From the NCBI RefSeq assembly GCF_030272615.1, contig NC_081407.1, positions 434,028,730 to 434,092,729 of the forward strand: a stretch of 64,000 nucleotides of DNA, written 5' to 3'. Below are positions 11,740 to 24,095 of the stretch, piece after piece. Origin of the DNA: Cryptomeria japonica (taxonomy: Eukaryota; Streptophyta; Pinopsida; Cupressales; Cupressaceae). The notes beneath the pieces were generated by a model. The model searched no databases. It was not told where the DNA came from and worked only from the letters and a program-made list of their open reading frames with translations. Position numbers and translations under genes: made by a program. The first letter of the stretch is position 1; each line of letters begins with the position of its first letter.

Positions 11740-11752
11740 TTGGTATTAGATC
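11740..11752 (+). other. Primer-binding site (tRNA-iMet type)
   Basis: TTGGTATTAGATC directly follows the 5' LTR end. It matches the usual plant PBS TGGTATCAGAGC except for a few transitions. It primes minus-strand DNA synthesis. Confidence 0.65.
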
Positions 11753-11806
11753 CTAGTTCCTCTGAGGAAGTCTAACCACCTAAGGAAGGTTTGGGAGATT
11801 GAAGCA

Positions 11807-12960
11807 ATGGATTCCGGTTTTCAGAGATAGTTTAGTGTGGCACTTGAGGATCTTGATACAACAAGAAATGAGATCAGCTCCTTAAAGAGAAACCTGAATG
11901 CAACTGAAGACTTCATTAATGACTTGAAGGATCAAGTGAAGGATCAAGTGAACACTTCAAGAGACAAGAGGAAAGATCTGATGGACAAGCTGAAGGAGAA
12001 ATTAGATCAATGCATGGAGAATTAGGACAAAGTTCTCAAGATTGAGAGAGAGAATGTTGCATTGAAGAATGAGATGCAATCCATTGCGATGAAGGTGACT
12101 AAGGATATTGAGGACCAGAAGAATAATGAAGAGAATTTGAATCAATCATTGAAGGAAAGAGCAGATGAATGCTTCAAGCTTACCTATGAGAATGATCAGT
12201 TGAAACTCAAGTTGAAACAATCAAGGAATAATGGTCAAGAAATTGAAAGATAGATTGTTGACCTAAGAGATGAACTTGCTACTGCAAATGAATACAAAGG
12301 CAAATTCAATGCTAGCTCAGTAAGGCTAATGAGATGTTGGAAAGTCAGAGACATGGAAAGGACATGCAAGGACTTGGATTTGAGAAAGGAGAATCCTCTG
12401 GATTTGGACAAAGCAATGCAAACCCTAAGAACAAGAATCCTCCGATAAGACAACCTAATTCTCATAAATTCAATGGTAGATGCTTTAATTGCAATAAATT
12501 TGGTCCTTTGTAGAATCAATGCAGAATTAGGGTGAATAATGGAATGAATAATGTGAACAATGGTCCTACCTTTACCGGTCAGTGTTTCATATGCAATAAT
12601 TTTGGTCACAAGTCAAACATGTGTAGATCAGCAATGACTAATTTTCAAAACAAGAGATGCTATGCTTGTGGGATGTTTGGACATATCTCTAACCAGTGCA
12701 TGGTGAGACCAAATCAAATGAACTTTAGACCCATGTAGAATGTTGTTTTCCGTGCATGCAATAAACCGGTCACATTGCAAAATATTGTAGAAGCAAAAAT
12801 GTGAACAAGAGTGCTCCAGTAGACAAGAACAAAGCATATGAGAAAGGAAAGGTAATGGTAGAGGAGATCAGAGACAAGCATGGAAGATGTGGGTCAAAAA
12901 AGATGAATCCAAGGCACACAATGGATCTGCACATGAATCCAGTGCAAGATCCTCATCTAG
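11807..12960 (+). pseudogene. gag with coiled coil and CCHC zinc knuckles
   Basis: The frame starts at ATG 11807 (MDSGFQ) and has an early stop. Codons to about 12250 are Lys/Glu/Asn-rich heptad sequence, a predicted coiled coil. From 12478 the frame gives a row of CX2CX4HX4C knuckles: CFNCNKFG...C (His replaced), CFICNNFGHKSNMC and CYACGMFGHISNQC. A fourth is recoverable only after a frameshift near 12770. Gag packages the element RNA into particles. The number of knuckles is higher than the one or two usual in copia gag. Stops (about 11828, 12023, 12251, 12511, 12736) and the frameshift make it a pseudogene. Confidence 0.72.
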
Positions 12961-13372
12961 TAACTAGGGCTTTTTGCCTTAGGGGGAACTTTTCATGCAG
13001 ATTCTAAGAACCCCCTCTTCGGAGATTCGCAATCAATTCCAGAAGGTTGCAAAATGCCTAAATCATATATGCATAAGTTATCTTGAAGATTTAGTGAAGA
13101 TTTGATGCTTCGGTAAGAGACTCCATGAAAAATCAAGGTAACCGGTTGCAACATTTATTACAATGCAAAATTAGGTTTTCGAAGGTTAAAAAGGCATTTC
13201 AAAGCTTTATTTCTTACAATGCGATCAAGAGAAAGTGCAGAGTAGTAGAGAGAAGTAATTTGATGATCTAAACAACTATTACAATGATCCTAAAGCGAAT
13301 TTATGTCCCCGATTGAAAATTGAGGTATTTATCCATTTCAAGCTATGAGTTTTTGGAAACCATAAGTTCTTA
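12961..13372 (+). other. Spacer between gag and accessory ORF
   Basis: The sequence is AT-rich with no convincing frame after the gag tail. No protease motif (D-S/T-G) was found here, where a copia polyprotein would continue into pol. Confidence 0.4.
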
Positions 13373-15282
13373 ATGGCATCAGTATCTGGAATTGCTACCC
13401 CACTGGTTGTGGAAATCAAGGATAGGGCTCAACCCATTTTCAAGAAACATCAAATCAGTCGAGGATGATCCAGAAGGAGCGTTTTCCTCTGTACCCTATG
13501 ACGTTCTTCATAATGAGGACATCAGGGCATATATCCACTGCGATCTTGATGAACTCGATAATGCTGACATGTTGACCCTGTACAACAATCATCTGGTAGA
13601 CAACTTGGGGAATCTCAAGCTGAAATATCAGTATTTGCAGGTCAAGGGTTTCTCTCAGTTCGTACACTTTTTGACATTTGATGAGAAATAATGGATTCGA
13701 TAAATACTCAAAAAAATTCACGACGAATTTATGTGGTTGGATAAGCCTTATAAGATCACTATGCAAGCAATTCAGGCCGTGACTTGTCTGAGCATATCTA
13801 GTGAAGTTCGTATCTTAAGGAAAATATCAAACAACACTGTGATTGTCGCCATTGGTTCTCAATTTGATAGCAGAGCTATGACAACGAATGACATTCTAGA
13901 GCATGATGTCAAGTTTGCATCAATGGTGGTTGGATATAAAGTATACTAGTCAAGTAGACAAAACTCTGTCTCTGGTACAACAATATACTCTTCTTATCAG
14001 ATGTTGAAGGAAGATAAGAGGTATGATTTATGTACGGTTCTCTTGAATGATTTACTAAGCAATTTGAAGAAAATTAAACAAGACAAGAAGCACACCTTCA
14101 AGTTTGGCACCCTTATTATCTGTTTGGCTCTATATTTCATGAATGAAATTCCCGGTGTTCAAGGAAAGGTCTAATGGGCCTATGACAAGTCAGTTTCTAT
14201 GCAAATCAAGGAAGGGATTATGGGGATTGATGATAACACAATGAGGATATCCACTTTGTGGGGTTATTTCAAAACTTTTCAAGCCATAATGAAGAACAGA
14301 GAAAGAATCCCAAAAGAGATAGTGGAGAAGTATGAGGAAACAATTTGCTTTATGGTTGATAAAGACCAATTTCTAATGGAAGAAAGAAAGGGAGAAAAAT
14401 GCTTAGATGGAAGATAAGGAGGAATCCGAGAAGCCTAAGGCTGAACCAGTTTCCTCTAAAGCCAAGCCAAAAGAGACCAAGTTTTCCCCTACTCCAGTAG
14501 TACCATCATCAGGACAAAGCTCATCCGAAAAGGGAATTTTGAAGCAAAAGGAGAAGTCTAAATGAACCTATGTTGTTGTATCTCCAGTAGCATATGAGAT
14601 TGAATTAGATGAAGAGCATATAAGGCTAAGAAGAAGGGAAAATTTGTAAGGGTGGTGAGGAAACCATAATCTGGTGGAGCCTCGTAGAGAAAGAAAGCTA
14701 AATCCGAACCTACCCTTACCGGAAGACCCTCAGGGAAGACCCAAGAGGGAAGACAGATTATAACTCAACTTGATAAAGATCTTGAATACAGTGATCAACA
14801 AAGTAAATATACATTTGTTCCTGCAATGATAACAGATCAATTGATTGATGAGATAATTGTTGATGAAAATTTGAAAAATATTGGAGCATATTATGAAAAT
14901 CTTGTTGAAGTAGATCAGAGAAAAGTTGAAGGAGCTGTTGTTTTGTATTTACATAACTTTAGTAAAATGTTGATTGAGATGGAGAGGAGAATCCGTAAAG
15001 ATCTATACAATATAGTTGATGCGAGGAGACTGACTGCTAGCAAAATAGATAAGGAAATGAAAGAAAGAGAATTGATTAATGTTTGTACCTGTATCTCCCA
15101 AGATGAAGCCAAAAGGCTCATTGAGGAAGCAAATAAGAATGAATTCAAAAGTAGAAATAGGGTGAATAGGTTGATGATTAGCAGGGTTGAAGAGGCGAGG
15201 AAGGAAACTAAGGGTACCTGGAAAAGAATCATGAAGAACAATACCTTGTATAGTGATGCAGTTCAGAATTCCCATCCCGAAG
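13373..15282 (+). pseudogene. Accessory ORF, 5' part (unknown domain + linker)
   Basis: The frame starts near ATG 13373 (MASVSGIATPL) and moves between frames. It gives WLDKPYKITMQAIQAVTCLS (13733-13790), then LRKISNNTVIVAIGSQFDSRAMTT, VKFASMVVGYKVY and, after stops, a helical KIKQDKKHTFKFGTLIICL segment. A Lys/Pro/Ser-rich linker follows (14410-14760), then the open frame 14826-15282 of charged helical sequence. I cannot name the family. Its plan matches the LINE ORF3 and the LTR ORF of the Tat-like element. The reading is cut at 15286 by the DNA transposon and resumes in the same sense at 27963. Confidence 0.6.
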
Positions 15283-15286
15283 TAAA
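15283..15286. repeat. 4-bp target-site duplication (TAAA), left
   Basis: TAAA precedes the GGG end of the transposon and is repeated after its CCC end at 27959-27962. Removing the element and one copy leaves the accessory ORF in a continuous frame, which supports the boundaries. Confidence 0.75.
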
Positions 15287-15325
15287 GGGTATGTGCACAA
15301 AGATGGTGGTAAAAAAAGTGGACAC
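15287..15325 (+). repeat. Left terminal inverted repeat
   Basis: It starts GGGTATGTGCACAAAGATGG and continues GTGGT, a short A-run and GTGGACAC. It pairs with the reverse complement of 27911-27958, which has a slightly longer spacer between the two conserved blocks. Confidence 0.78.
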
Positions 15326-15344
15326 CACCCAAAAAAACATGAAA

Positions 15345-15565
15345 AAATAAGTAGCGCGTACGCGGTTATAAATTTTGAAATCACCATGTATGCGCTTAAG
15401 TCCATTGTTCCCGAGCCTAGAAAAGGTAGCGCGTACATGCTTCTTTTAGAAAAGTGAGTGCACACGTGCTACCTTTAGGAAAGTGAGCGCGTATGCGCTA
15501 CTTTTAGGAAAAATGAGCACGTATGCACTAATAAGCCATAAAGGACCGCGTATGCGATACTTGTA
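15345..15565. repeat. Left subterminal GCGCGTAYGCGC-like repeat cluster
   Basis: About seven variants of a near-palindromic motif occur in 200 bp, for example GTAGCGCGTACGCGG (15351), GTAGCGCGTACATGC (15426), GAGCGCGTATGCGCTAC (15485) and GACCGCGTATGCGATAC (~15546). The motif also recurs at 24100-24370 and 26770-27090. Such subterminal arrays are typical transposase-binding sites in plant DNA transposons; that role is inference. Confidence 0.65.
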
Positions 15566-15677
15566 AAAAAAAGTTAAAAAAAAAAACTAGGTCTTATTTT
15601 TCCATGACAACCACGTTTTTTTCCCCATTTTCTCCACCAAACCATGAATAGGGTGCCTCATTTCTCCTCCAAACACT

Positions 15678-18274
15678 ATGGATCAAGGTTATTTTTTGTT
15701 AATTTTTGTCTTTCTTTCCCGTTTGTTCAATTTGTTTTACATTTTGAATTTAATTTCATTAATTTTGATTAGGTTTTTTCATTTTTTGTTTCAAAAACCA
15801 AATTTTGATAGTCCACAACAAGAACAAAAAAATGCACCTCCTAAAAACCCACAAGATACACCCCCAATTCCTCCTTTTGACCGCACACCTAAAACATAGG
15901 AGCAATTAATTAATCAGTTAGGACAAAATACGTCTAAAATCAATAAACTGATTGATAAATTGAAAACATCCAAACTTGAGCATCATAAATCCCTCGCCAC
16001 TAGCCTAGAACGATTAGCTAGTGGTGCCATAGCTGTTTCCACACAAATTACAAAATGGGGAAACTTTAGGGATAGGTGTCGTCAATACTATGTTGATGGG
16101 TTATCATACGAGGGAGTGAAAAACAAAAATATTAGTAAACAACAAATATGTGCCCTTTTTGTTGATTCTAAAACTAGTCAGTCGTTACCTCTTAATGCAA
16201 AGAGGTTTCCCATACATTGGTGTACCAATGTGCATATGAAGAATCTTTTTTGGTAGAGGTGGTGGATGGTCTTTGATGATCCACCTTGTAATAGTTATGA
16301 GGCATCATTGTATTTTTTGAGAAAAGTATACTGTGATTTTGTGCTCAATGTGCGGCCAAACTATTTTGACATGAGAGAGTTCCATGGTAGAGGTGGCGGC
16401 TCTGCCCAAGATAGATCTGGAGCCCGTAGGCAAGTAGACCCGAAGAGTCGTCGCCGCCTAGCACCCAAACCCAAGGTGCATCAGGTTGTCCCAGTAGAGA
16501 TGAAAGAGTCGATGGAGCTACATACTCTTCAGGCGGCCACAAAATTGACTGGTGCCATCATCCAAGATGGGACGTTTTTAGCACACCCTATTGTACTAGA
16601 TGATGAGCCATTAGTTGCTCCAGGTGGTGACAAAGAGACCATTCAGCATATGTGTGTCAATTGAGTAGGGATATGCTCAGGGATAGATGATGCGACTGAT
16701 GCAGATGGATCCACATCTCATCTGTGCACGATTTGCGGGAGTAGATGTTAGGCCCGCACGATTGAGGATTTTGCGCTGACAGATGAGTTGATGGACATGG
16801 TGTTTGCCCATCAACGACAGACACAGGTGTGTTGATTTGAATTTATATCATTTTATTTATCAGTCACTTTAAATTTGTAATTACATAAATGAATTTTCAT
16901 TTATACATCAATTTAAATTGAGACAAATAATATGCATTTCAGGATGCAATAGTGGTATCCCATACTCCTCCCCCAGTTACTACAACTGCAAATTTGATGC
17001 GTGAGGTATAAATTTTGTAACATGTTAAAATAGAATAGTACACTTTGAATTCAAAAATATTATAAAATATACTCACTATCTTTAATGCTTGGTCCAATTT
17101 TTGGTTTGTAGGTGTTGACAGGGGACCAAATGTCCTAGATGATGACATCACGGTCTCAGCGATCGATTTTGGCCTACAAGGCTATATGGTATCATATTTT
17201 GTACAACCCTTTTTATGTATTGTTTTGATGGAATATGCAAGTCATTTCATTTTATATTTTTGAAATTATGTTTAATATATTATATGTACTAATATCTCAT
17301 GTTAATTTTGTTTTTTTAGGGTACCCCCTCCATGTCTAGGCCTCGTTCTATGAAAAAGAATTCCTCGAAGACGCCAAAACGTGGGAAGATGGTAATTGAA
17401 CACATTTTTAGTTGTACAATTGTTTGAAAATGTTGAAATCAAGTATTAGTTGGGGTTTGTAGATTGATTAGTGTTTTTTGTCTATTTTACATGTACAACA
17501 ACCATTGAGATATGTGGATTTGTTGAATGCATCTAATTCGCCCGTGGATCAAAAGAGGGCAGAGGTATATATCTCTACTTTATTTTCTTGATTTCATGAT
17601 TATATGCACATGTACATGTGAACTTGTGATATATTGTAATCTTATAATTTTTCATACAGGAAATATCAATAGCTGTTTCATCAATGGCGAAGCCTCCGTG
17701 TACTGGAGAAGAATCTCAGGATCTGGTACACTTTTGTTTGATATATTACATTAATTATTTTTAACCTACAATACTTATCATTATATTAATTATATTTAAT
17801 CTTTGATCATTTTTTGTATAGGTAATAGCGACAGTTTCTTCATTGATGGTGAGCCATCCTCAGTCCATTGGAGAAGCATCTCAGGCACCGATACATCATT
17901 GGTCTCTATATTATAGCTTTTAAGTGTTTTTGATATATTTATGTTAGTACATTGTATTAATTGTACATTTAATCTACAATAGACCCCTTTGCGGTACAAC
18001 CATAATGTGGATCCTTTTAAGTATGTCTTCAAGAGAACTCCTAAGAGTGACAAGGAGAGGAGAGCGAAGACATTAGCTCCTAGATCAACCAATGAGGTAA
18101 TATACATTTCAATTGCAAAGGAATTATAGTTAAATGCATAGTTATGTTGTTAATTGTGAACTATTTTCTACAAAAGAATTCTAACTTGGCTTTTGAATTG
18201 TGGTTTTGCAGTCATCTACAGAGCCACATACTGCATCGAAGAGGCTTGATTTTGATGATCCACCACAAATTTAG
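15678..18274 (+). CDS. Multi-exon transposon gene A, unknown function (decayed)
   Basis: The first half (15800-16826) encodes a Gln/Pro-rich start, a helical segment (KINKLIDKLKTSKLEHH), then an FRDRCRQYYVDGLSYEG region and a basic RRRLAPKPK stretch. The 3' half is a series of short exons with GT..AG borders: about 16943-17005, 17112-17188, 17320-17391, ~17498-17564, 17660-17725, 17822-17890, 17993-18096 and 18212-18274. The C-terminus is KRLDFDDPPQI. Some junctions (after 17391 and at 17890) deviate from consensus, and stops or frame changes occur near 15897, 16255 and 16664. I do not recognise the protein. By position it could be the transposon's second (DNA-binding) protein. Confidence 0.55.
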
Positions 18275-18770
18275 GATCATATAGTGTTAGTTTTGGTTAT
18301 AGAATGACCAATACATGTAGATATATTCTAAATTTTTATTGTATATCGATTTGGACATGGCATATGCCACATTTTTGTAATACTTGTATTGACTTGGCAT
18401 ACATGCCTTTATATATATAAATGTTGATATTCGATCCAATAAATGTGTACTGAGTTCATTATTTTGTATTCGTTGTATTTCTTGGCCCTCCTTTTATAAA
18501 GATAATTGATAATTTCCTATGTAATCAACAATATGAATATAAACAACAAAAATCTATGATATAAAACATTGCAATCGTCGAATATGATTTGTTTAAATTT
18601 CTAAAATGTTGAATTAACCCTACAAAACTCCTTGTATTTAGTTCATTATTGTGTATTCACTGTATTTAGTGGCTGCCCTTTTATAAATTTAAATGAATAT
18701 TTGCCTATGTAATCAACAATATGAATATAAACAACAAAAATCGACAATATGAATATAAACAACAATATGT
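18275..18770. repeat. 3' flank of gene A with a duplicated ~103-bp segment
   Basis: AT-rich sequence with no ORF. The segment 18450-18553 is repeated with changes at 18639-18741; both copies end with CAACAATATGAATATAAACA. A shorter third piece of the same tail follows to about 18765. Confidence 0.6.
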
Positions 18771-18814
18771 GTGTGGTGCGAGAGCACCTCACGCTCACAA
18801 TGGTCAAATTTTGG

Positions 18815-20375
18815 TTGTCATGTGCAGAAAACGACGTTACGAGTGCATTCAGGTGGGCAAGTTTATGCTAGGCATGCTCCTCTCGTGCATCCCAAAGCGT
18901 CTGAACGTTAAGAGTCATACCCTACCGATGCGATCTCTCAAGTGCCTTGAGTCCAAAAAATTGTCAAACTTTGACGGACTGTTTCTTCCAATCCTAGAAA
19001 CATATGATCAATCTGTTTGAACCTGTGGGGTCGTGTGAGGCTCCTCTACAATTGCCTATCTCAGTTTTTGATGACTCAGAGCCATTTTCAATTGGTAGCA
19101 TTTTTTGTCCGCTGCAAAAACCATTAGTTGCATGCAATGCAAAGTTGTAGGATAGGCTAGAATTGATTCGGTTCGTCGTGTGCACAAATTGACACCACGA
19201 GCATGTCCAGGTGGGCGATTTTACACTAGGTATGCTCCTCTTGTGCATCCCAAAGCACTGGAACGTCGAGAGTCATACCCTACCAACGCGATCTCTCAAG
19301 TGCCCTGAGTCCAAAAAACTATCAAACTTTGACGAACTATTTCTTCCAATCTAGGATAGATATGATTGATCTATTTGAACCTGTGGGGTCGAGTGAGGCT
19401 CCTCTACAATGGCCTATCTCAGTTTTTGACGACTCGGAGCCATTTTCAATTGGTAGCATTTTTTCACCTGCTGCAAAAACTGTCAGTTGCATGCAATGTA
19501 AAGTTGTAGGATAGGCTAGAATTGATTCGGTTCATTATGTGCACAAACCGATGTCATGAGCACATCCGGGTGAGAAATTTTACGCTATGCACGCTCCTTT
19601 CGTGCATCTCAAAGCGCTAAAATGTTGAGAGTCATACCCTACCGATGCGATCTCTCAAGTGCCCTGAGTCCAAAAAATTATCAAACTTTGACATACCGTT
19701 TCTTCCAATCCAGGAGACATATGATCGATCTGTTTGAACCTGTGGGGTCGAGTGAGGATCCTCTACAATGGCCTATCTCAGTTTTTGACAACTTGGAGCC
19801 ATTTTCAATTGGTAGCATTTTTTTGCCTGCTGCAAAAACCATTAGTTGCATGCAATGCAAAGTTGCAGGATAGGCTAGAATTGATTCAGTTCATCGTGTG
19901 CACAAAATGACGTCACGAGAACATCAGAGTGGGTAGGTTTACGTGAGGAATTCTCCTCTCATGCATCCCAAAGCGTTAGAATGTAGAGATTCATACCCTA
20001 CCGAAGCGATCTCTCAAGTGCCTTGAGTCAAAAAAATTATCAAACTTTGACAAACTGTTTCTTCCAATCCAGGACACATATGATCGATCCGTTCGAGCCT
20101 GTGTGGTCACGTAAGGCTCCTCTACAATGGCCTATCTCTTTTTTTGATGACTTAGAGCCATTTTCAATTGGTAGAATTTTTTTGCCTGCTGCAAAAACCG
20201 TTAGTTGCATGCAATGCAAAGTTGCAGGATAGGCTAGAATTGGTTTGGTTCGTTGTGTGCACAAACCGACATCATGAGCGCATCTGGGTGGGCAGGTTTA
20301 TGCTAGGAATACTCCTCTCATGCATCCCAAAGCGCTAGAACATCGAGAGGCATACCCTACCAACACGATGTACAA
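18815..20375. repeat. 359-bp tandem repeat array, about 4.4 copies
   Basis: The marker GCCTATCTC occurs at 19054, 19412, 19771 and 20130, giving periods of 358, 359 and 359 bp. A partial unit begins near 18815 and another ends near 20375. Units share CATACCCTACC, AAATTATCAAACTTTGAC and ATTTTCAATTGGTAG blocks, with moderate divergence. Short ORFs recur once per unit because of the repetition and are not evidence of genes. It looks like a satellite captured or formed inside the transposon. Confidence 0.85.
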
Positions 20376-20862
20376 GTTGCTTGACAACTTTTTTGACAAT
20401 AATGACAATTTTTGTTCAAATTGTATCTAGACTCAATTTATGACCCCTATGACCTGATAATGACTCAAATAATCCTCCATGGTTATACAAGAATCAATAA
20501 TGCTCATGATTGACCTTATCACATCACATAAACTCAAAGCATAGACACAAAAAATACTCACAAAACATTGTCACATATTATTCAAAAATTTATCTCTAAA
20601 TATGGTCAAATCAACTCTTGGTTATTTGAATATATAAAAAAATACCTTACAAATCATCTCATGGGCTTTAATACAAAATTTGGCATTACAATATTTGCGA
20701 TTCAGCTCATCGCCATTTTAATATACAAAATTTGACATAATTATGCCCCTAAACATGTAAAAATCAGCTCATGGGCATTTATATATACAAAAAATGAATA
20801 TAGAATAATTCATCGATGATATATATAAAATTCTCAATATCATTCTACTCTAAACTATAGAA
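20376..20862. other. Non-coding spacer in the transposon
   Basis: AT-rich sequence downstream of minus-strand gene B. It contains a repeated CAGCTCATGGGCATTT-like phrase (near 20702 and 20764) but no ORF or recognisable element. Confidence 0.4.
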
Positions 20863-23780
20863 TCAATCAACTGAGCCTTCAGGATCGGCTCTAACCCGTA
20901 TTGTGTCAAGTATTGCCTCGTGGTCAGCTTCATGAACTTTCCATAAAATCTTGTTATGAGGTCTACCACGATACTTTATCAAATGAATATTGTTGCAACA
21001 ACAAGGTTAGAGAAATGAAGAATATGTCTGTGTGTTTCAATGTCCTTGAACAACCAAACATTAGAATTCTTGATAGGGTATCTCCTAAGCCATGTTCATG
21101 TCACGACAACAGACCTGATTGGGTACTCAATACCCTCTCCATCAATGATTGTGGTTGTCAATTTTCTTTTTGGCTCAACACAACGACACAAATAGTAATT
21201 CGTTCCTTCTTCATTGTTCTATTCTGCAACAACTACATACACATGACCTGCATTATATAAAGTGTTAATTAATACCAAAAATAAAGTATGATGTACAACA
21301 AAATGAACCAAAAAGAATACTTGCAAAAAATTTAACTCAAAAAATCACCTGAATCCACTAGGTCAAATACATGGTCAAAATCCACTGATGCCTCCGTCTG
21401 GCTCAATTGTAGTGCTTTGGGAATTTAATATGTATCAATGGGAACCAATGGTCTACAAGACCATTTGTCAACCCACTCTTGTGATTCACATTCTTCCCAT
21501 AAACAATACATGCATGGAGAGAAAAAACATACCATCTATCTCATATAAATTAGTAGTGAACTTGAATTTGAACTCATAAATGAGTGCATGTCACTTGATC
21601 CTGTAACTATACAACAATCTAGATAGTTTTCAATGTTAGATTCAGTGATCAACCAAAAATATCTATGAACCATTGACGCACCTAGATTACTTGGACACAT
21701 AGTAGACTTACACCATCACACAATTGTTTCTGCATCTATCAACTCAACACCACCTTTGTACTTCAATTCTTCTCTAGCTAGGGATCTTTTTACCCATGCT
21801 CCTGCACCATCGTGCTCTCCCTTAACATGTCTAGCCTCAGTGAAATTTCAAAAATGTTGTACACCGCTTGTCATATGCATCCTTGTCAACCAATAAAACA
21901 TCCTTACATTCTTGAATTGTGCGGTGCAATTATCTGACTATATTAAGTGTCGGTTGTATCATATGTTCCTTTCCCTTAAACTATCATAGAAAACTTTAAA
22001 GCATCCTTATACAAACTCTGATGAATGAGTACGATCATCATTTATGTAGAAGTGATACTTTCTTACAACCTTTCTATCTTCCTATGTGCTATCATTTGCA
22101 TGCATGAATGCTATGTGTACAAAAATAGAAATTTGTGTAGAATGATAATACATAGATTTCACTTCATTTTGAGGTTGTAGTGTATAATTTTCAGCAAAAT
22201 CAACGATAGAGACAATGGTGCCAAGAGGAAATGTGTCCTTACATAACTTGAATTTGTCATCTAACCATCAATCTCTATGTGTATTCACTATGTACTCATA
22301 AACTAGTTTCTCTTAAAAACATTTTCATAAATTCAGCTACACATATATCATTTTTCACTAGCTCACATCTCTTAAAATCTTTTCCATATTTTACTCCATA
22401 TGTGATTGTCTTGTATTTTCCAAAAGAAACTAGTTTCCTACCAATTTCATGTGTGCTCTCCAAATATACACATCTTGGTAAATTTTGCAAACCACCACAT
22501 ATAGCACAAAATCCTTCCAAACAAGGCATCTTATAATAAATGCAACCATCATGTCTATTACATATCACACTTGAAATAAATTCTCTTACTGACTTAGGAG
22601 GTGCTTTCATATTGCATTCTTACAAAACATCGTTAGTGTGCAAAGTAGAACAAATATGACGAAAAATATCACAGTGCATGGAAAATTCAATATGCATCCT
22701 ACAACAACACGTGGTGCGTACATGACTAATCTTAATATAAAAAGTTTTTGCCATTTCAAAAATCTTTGAGAAATTTTTATTTGAGGAAACTTTTGAAGGA
22801 ATCTTTCATAAAATTTAGTTTGAGTCATATCCAAATAGTGTTTGGCATGTGGCTCACGATTTGTAGACCCAATTCGCCTTCTAACAACATCTCTTTGGTT
22901 GGGCGAAACTCTTGTGTTGTCATGCCAAAAATTTTCAATTAATATTCTTAGTGCATCAACAACAACCTTGTCTTTGCGTGGTAGTCTACCCGAGAATGCC
23001 CAAAGAGAATTATTGTTAAGTTCCTCTATTTTTTCTCGCCTCTGTAATGCTTTACTTAATGTTCTACTAACATTTAATGACTTGCTTGTTTTTCTTATCA
23101 AATGATCTTTTTTTATTTTCTTGCTCATTATGGTTGATGTAATGACACATCGAGTAGCATTAGAATCTTTAGTATGTGATTTTGAACCAATAGCTTGATA
23201 TGCATCAAATAGATTTCTCACAATAGTTCTTTCACTGTTACTTTCAGATGATCATAGGCCTAGAATTTTCATTCTCTCTCTAAAATTCAAATTTTTAATC
23301 ATTTGAACAATTAATTGACATCTTGTGGTTTGATTTAAGCTTTCAAAATAGTTTTTCCATATTATTTTAACCACTCTCCTACAAGTTCGTTCATTCATTT
23401 TATCAGGCATTGGCTTCAATATATTCTCATCAATGTCAATTAGATACTTTGGTTTCCTACGAATGATTCTAGGAGGTGTTAACATTGGTGCATTATGTAC
23501 ATTCAATTCATCAAATAGAGAAGGTGTATGTTCATCATTTAATTGATTATTCAATGTGGTATCTTCTTCAATTGCATTAGGTTCATATAGTAAATCAAAT
23601 GTATCTTCTTCAATTGCAGTAGGTGCATTATGTTCATTTGGTAAATTGAATTGAGATGTTGAGGATTACATGCCTTCTTCTCCCATTTTTCTTATGTCAC
23701 GTAATTTCTTCATACGCTGCCTTTGTCTTTCCTTTTCAACCTCTCATTGTTCCATCGTTCCTTGCTTGTTTTTTTCCCAT
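20863..23780 (-). pseudogene. Transposon gene B, probable DDE-type transposase (superfamily not assigned)
   Basis: Minus-strand reading starts near 23780. It gives a charged N-terminus, open frames 23554-23252 and 23221-22607, then a Cys-rich region with C-x-C, CIYYKMPCLEGFCAICGG and CVYLES (about 22690-22450), probably zinc-binding. Downstream come DFAENYT (~22200), YHFYINDDRTHSSEF, SDNCTAQFK (~21920) and KGEHDGAGAWVKR (~21810). D-N-C and H-D-G-A-G type motifs look like catalytic-core blocks of a DDE-like nuclease. An intron with GT..AG borders is visible at about 21252-21347. The C-terminus has WLRRYPIKNSNVWLF. Many stops sit at likely former CAA, CAG or TGG codons, and frames shift, so this copy is dead. 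Confidence 0.6.
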
Positions 23781-24095
23781 GGTTGATATCGGTTGTCCTA
23801 AATAGAATCATATTACATATATATGTAAATAAAAGTTCATAAACAAACAAATAACCATAAATATGCATCTTATCATTATTTTTTTGAATCAAAGCTATTA
23901 AAAAATCACAATAATATTGACAAAACTAATAAGAACAACAATTCAATCATTTGAAATCATGCAAAAACAAAAAAATCACTTACTTCTATGTATAAAACAA
24001 TGATAGAAGTGCAAACATAGTTGCAGTGGGGCCTTCAATGACCTTAAAAACTTTTTTTGAGGCAATTGAGGCTCTTGGGAAAATAAAAATATGTC
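23781..24095. other. Upstream region of gene B, partly duplicated at 26621-26665
   Basis: No ORF. The segment from about 23971 (TCACTTACTTCTAT ... GTTGCAGTGGGG) is repeated in shortened form at 26621-26665, in the same orientation. It may hold the promoter of gene B, but no clear TATA box was pinned down. Confidence 0.45.

Noticed and set aside
15678-15790. Signal peptide or membrane segment at the start of gene A
   Set aside because: The hydrophobic Phe/Leu/Ile run is encoded by T-rich DNA that looks like an intron between a short first exon and the acceptor near 15809.
18815-20375. CRISPR-like or 5S rRNA-like array
   Set aside because: The period is 359 bp without short direct repeats and unique spacers, and no 5S promoter boxes or 5S sequence are present. 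It is a satellite.
22279-22536. Plus-strand ORF opposite gene B
   Set aside because: It is antisense to the Cys-rich region of gene B, which has recognisable motifs.
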